Shown here piece after piece: positions 14,403-14,422 of a stretch of 14,422 nt of DNA. Each line of letters opens with the position of its first letter. Position 1 is the first letter of the stretch. The position numbers were made by a program, and so were the translations under genes. A model generated the notes under the pieces. It was not told the origin of the DNA. It did not search any database and saw only the letters and a list, made by a program, of their open reading frames with translations. The stretch lies in NCBI GenBank assembly GCA_031273285.1, contig JAISSE010000240.1, positions 1 through 14,422 of the forward strand, read 5' to 3'. Origin of the DNA: Prevotellaceae bacterium (GTDB taxonomy: Bacteria > Bacteroidota > Bacteroidia > Bacteroidales > UBA932).

Positions 14403-14422
14403 GACAAAATAATTTAATCCGA

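Overview
The window carries the distal part of the conserved spc/alpha ribosomal-protein supercluster on the + strand (706-9153). A convergent minus-strand block follows, with a cell-elongation module (rodA, mrdA) and an MFS transporter (9452-14366). The host is most likely a member of the Bacteroidota, probably Bacteroidales. The evidence is: -7 promoter boxes of the TAnnTTTG type (533-540, 4650-4657, 12748-12755, 14395-14402); start codons mostly preceded by A-rich sequence instead of Shine-Dalgarno motifs; the order secY-map-infA-rpmJ-rpsM-rpsK-rpsD-rpoA-rplQ; a bL36 lacking the full zinc-ligand set; and a RodA much longer than the enterobacterial one. This assignment is inference from family knowledge, with no database search.

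Region 1-705: the first 22 bases are an Illumina TruSeq adapter remnant. About 480 bases of gene-free, palindrome-rich sequence follow, then a good Bacteroidota promoter (510-540) and a roughly 160-nt leader ahead of rpsH. The genes normally upstream of rpsH (rpsN, rplE, rplX, rplN) are absent, so either the operon is genuinely split here or the contig end is a repeat-driven chimera.

Region 706-9153: rpsH, rplF, rplR, rpsE, rpmD, rplO, secY, map, infA, rpmJ, rpsM, rpsK, rpsD, rpoA and rplQ are tightly packed and co-oriented. Together they supply ribosomal proteins, the Sec translocon pore, N-terminal methionine removal, initiation factor 1 and the RNA polymerase alpha subunit. A promoter-like -7 box lies before map, a stem-loop lies before rpoA, and a strong intrinsic terminator follows rplQ. 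rpmJ (38 aa) is easily missed because it is so short. rplQ is unusual: an internal insertion and a long basic-then-acidic tail make it nearly twice the E. coli length.

Region 9154-14422: on the minus strand, the MFS gene is followed by mrdA (PBP2 transpeptidase), which has its own promoter, and then by rodA (SEDS glycan polymerase) 12 nt later. A large inverted-repeat structure follows the MFS stop codon almost immediately, and another follows the rodA stop. The first is a nested palindrome enclosing four ~20-nt repeats (12767-12956). The second is a 31-bp heptanucleotide-repeat hairpin (9355-9440).

I found no clearly new multi-gene system. The items most worth checking are the contig-end artefact and operon break, the two large hairpin elements, and the extended L17.
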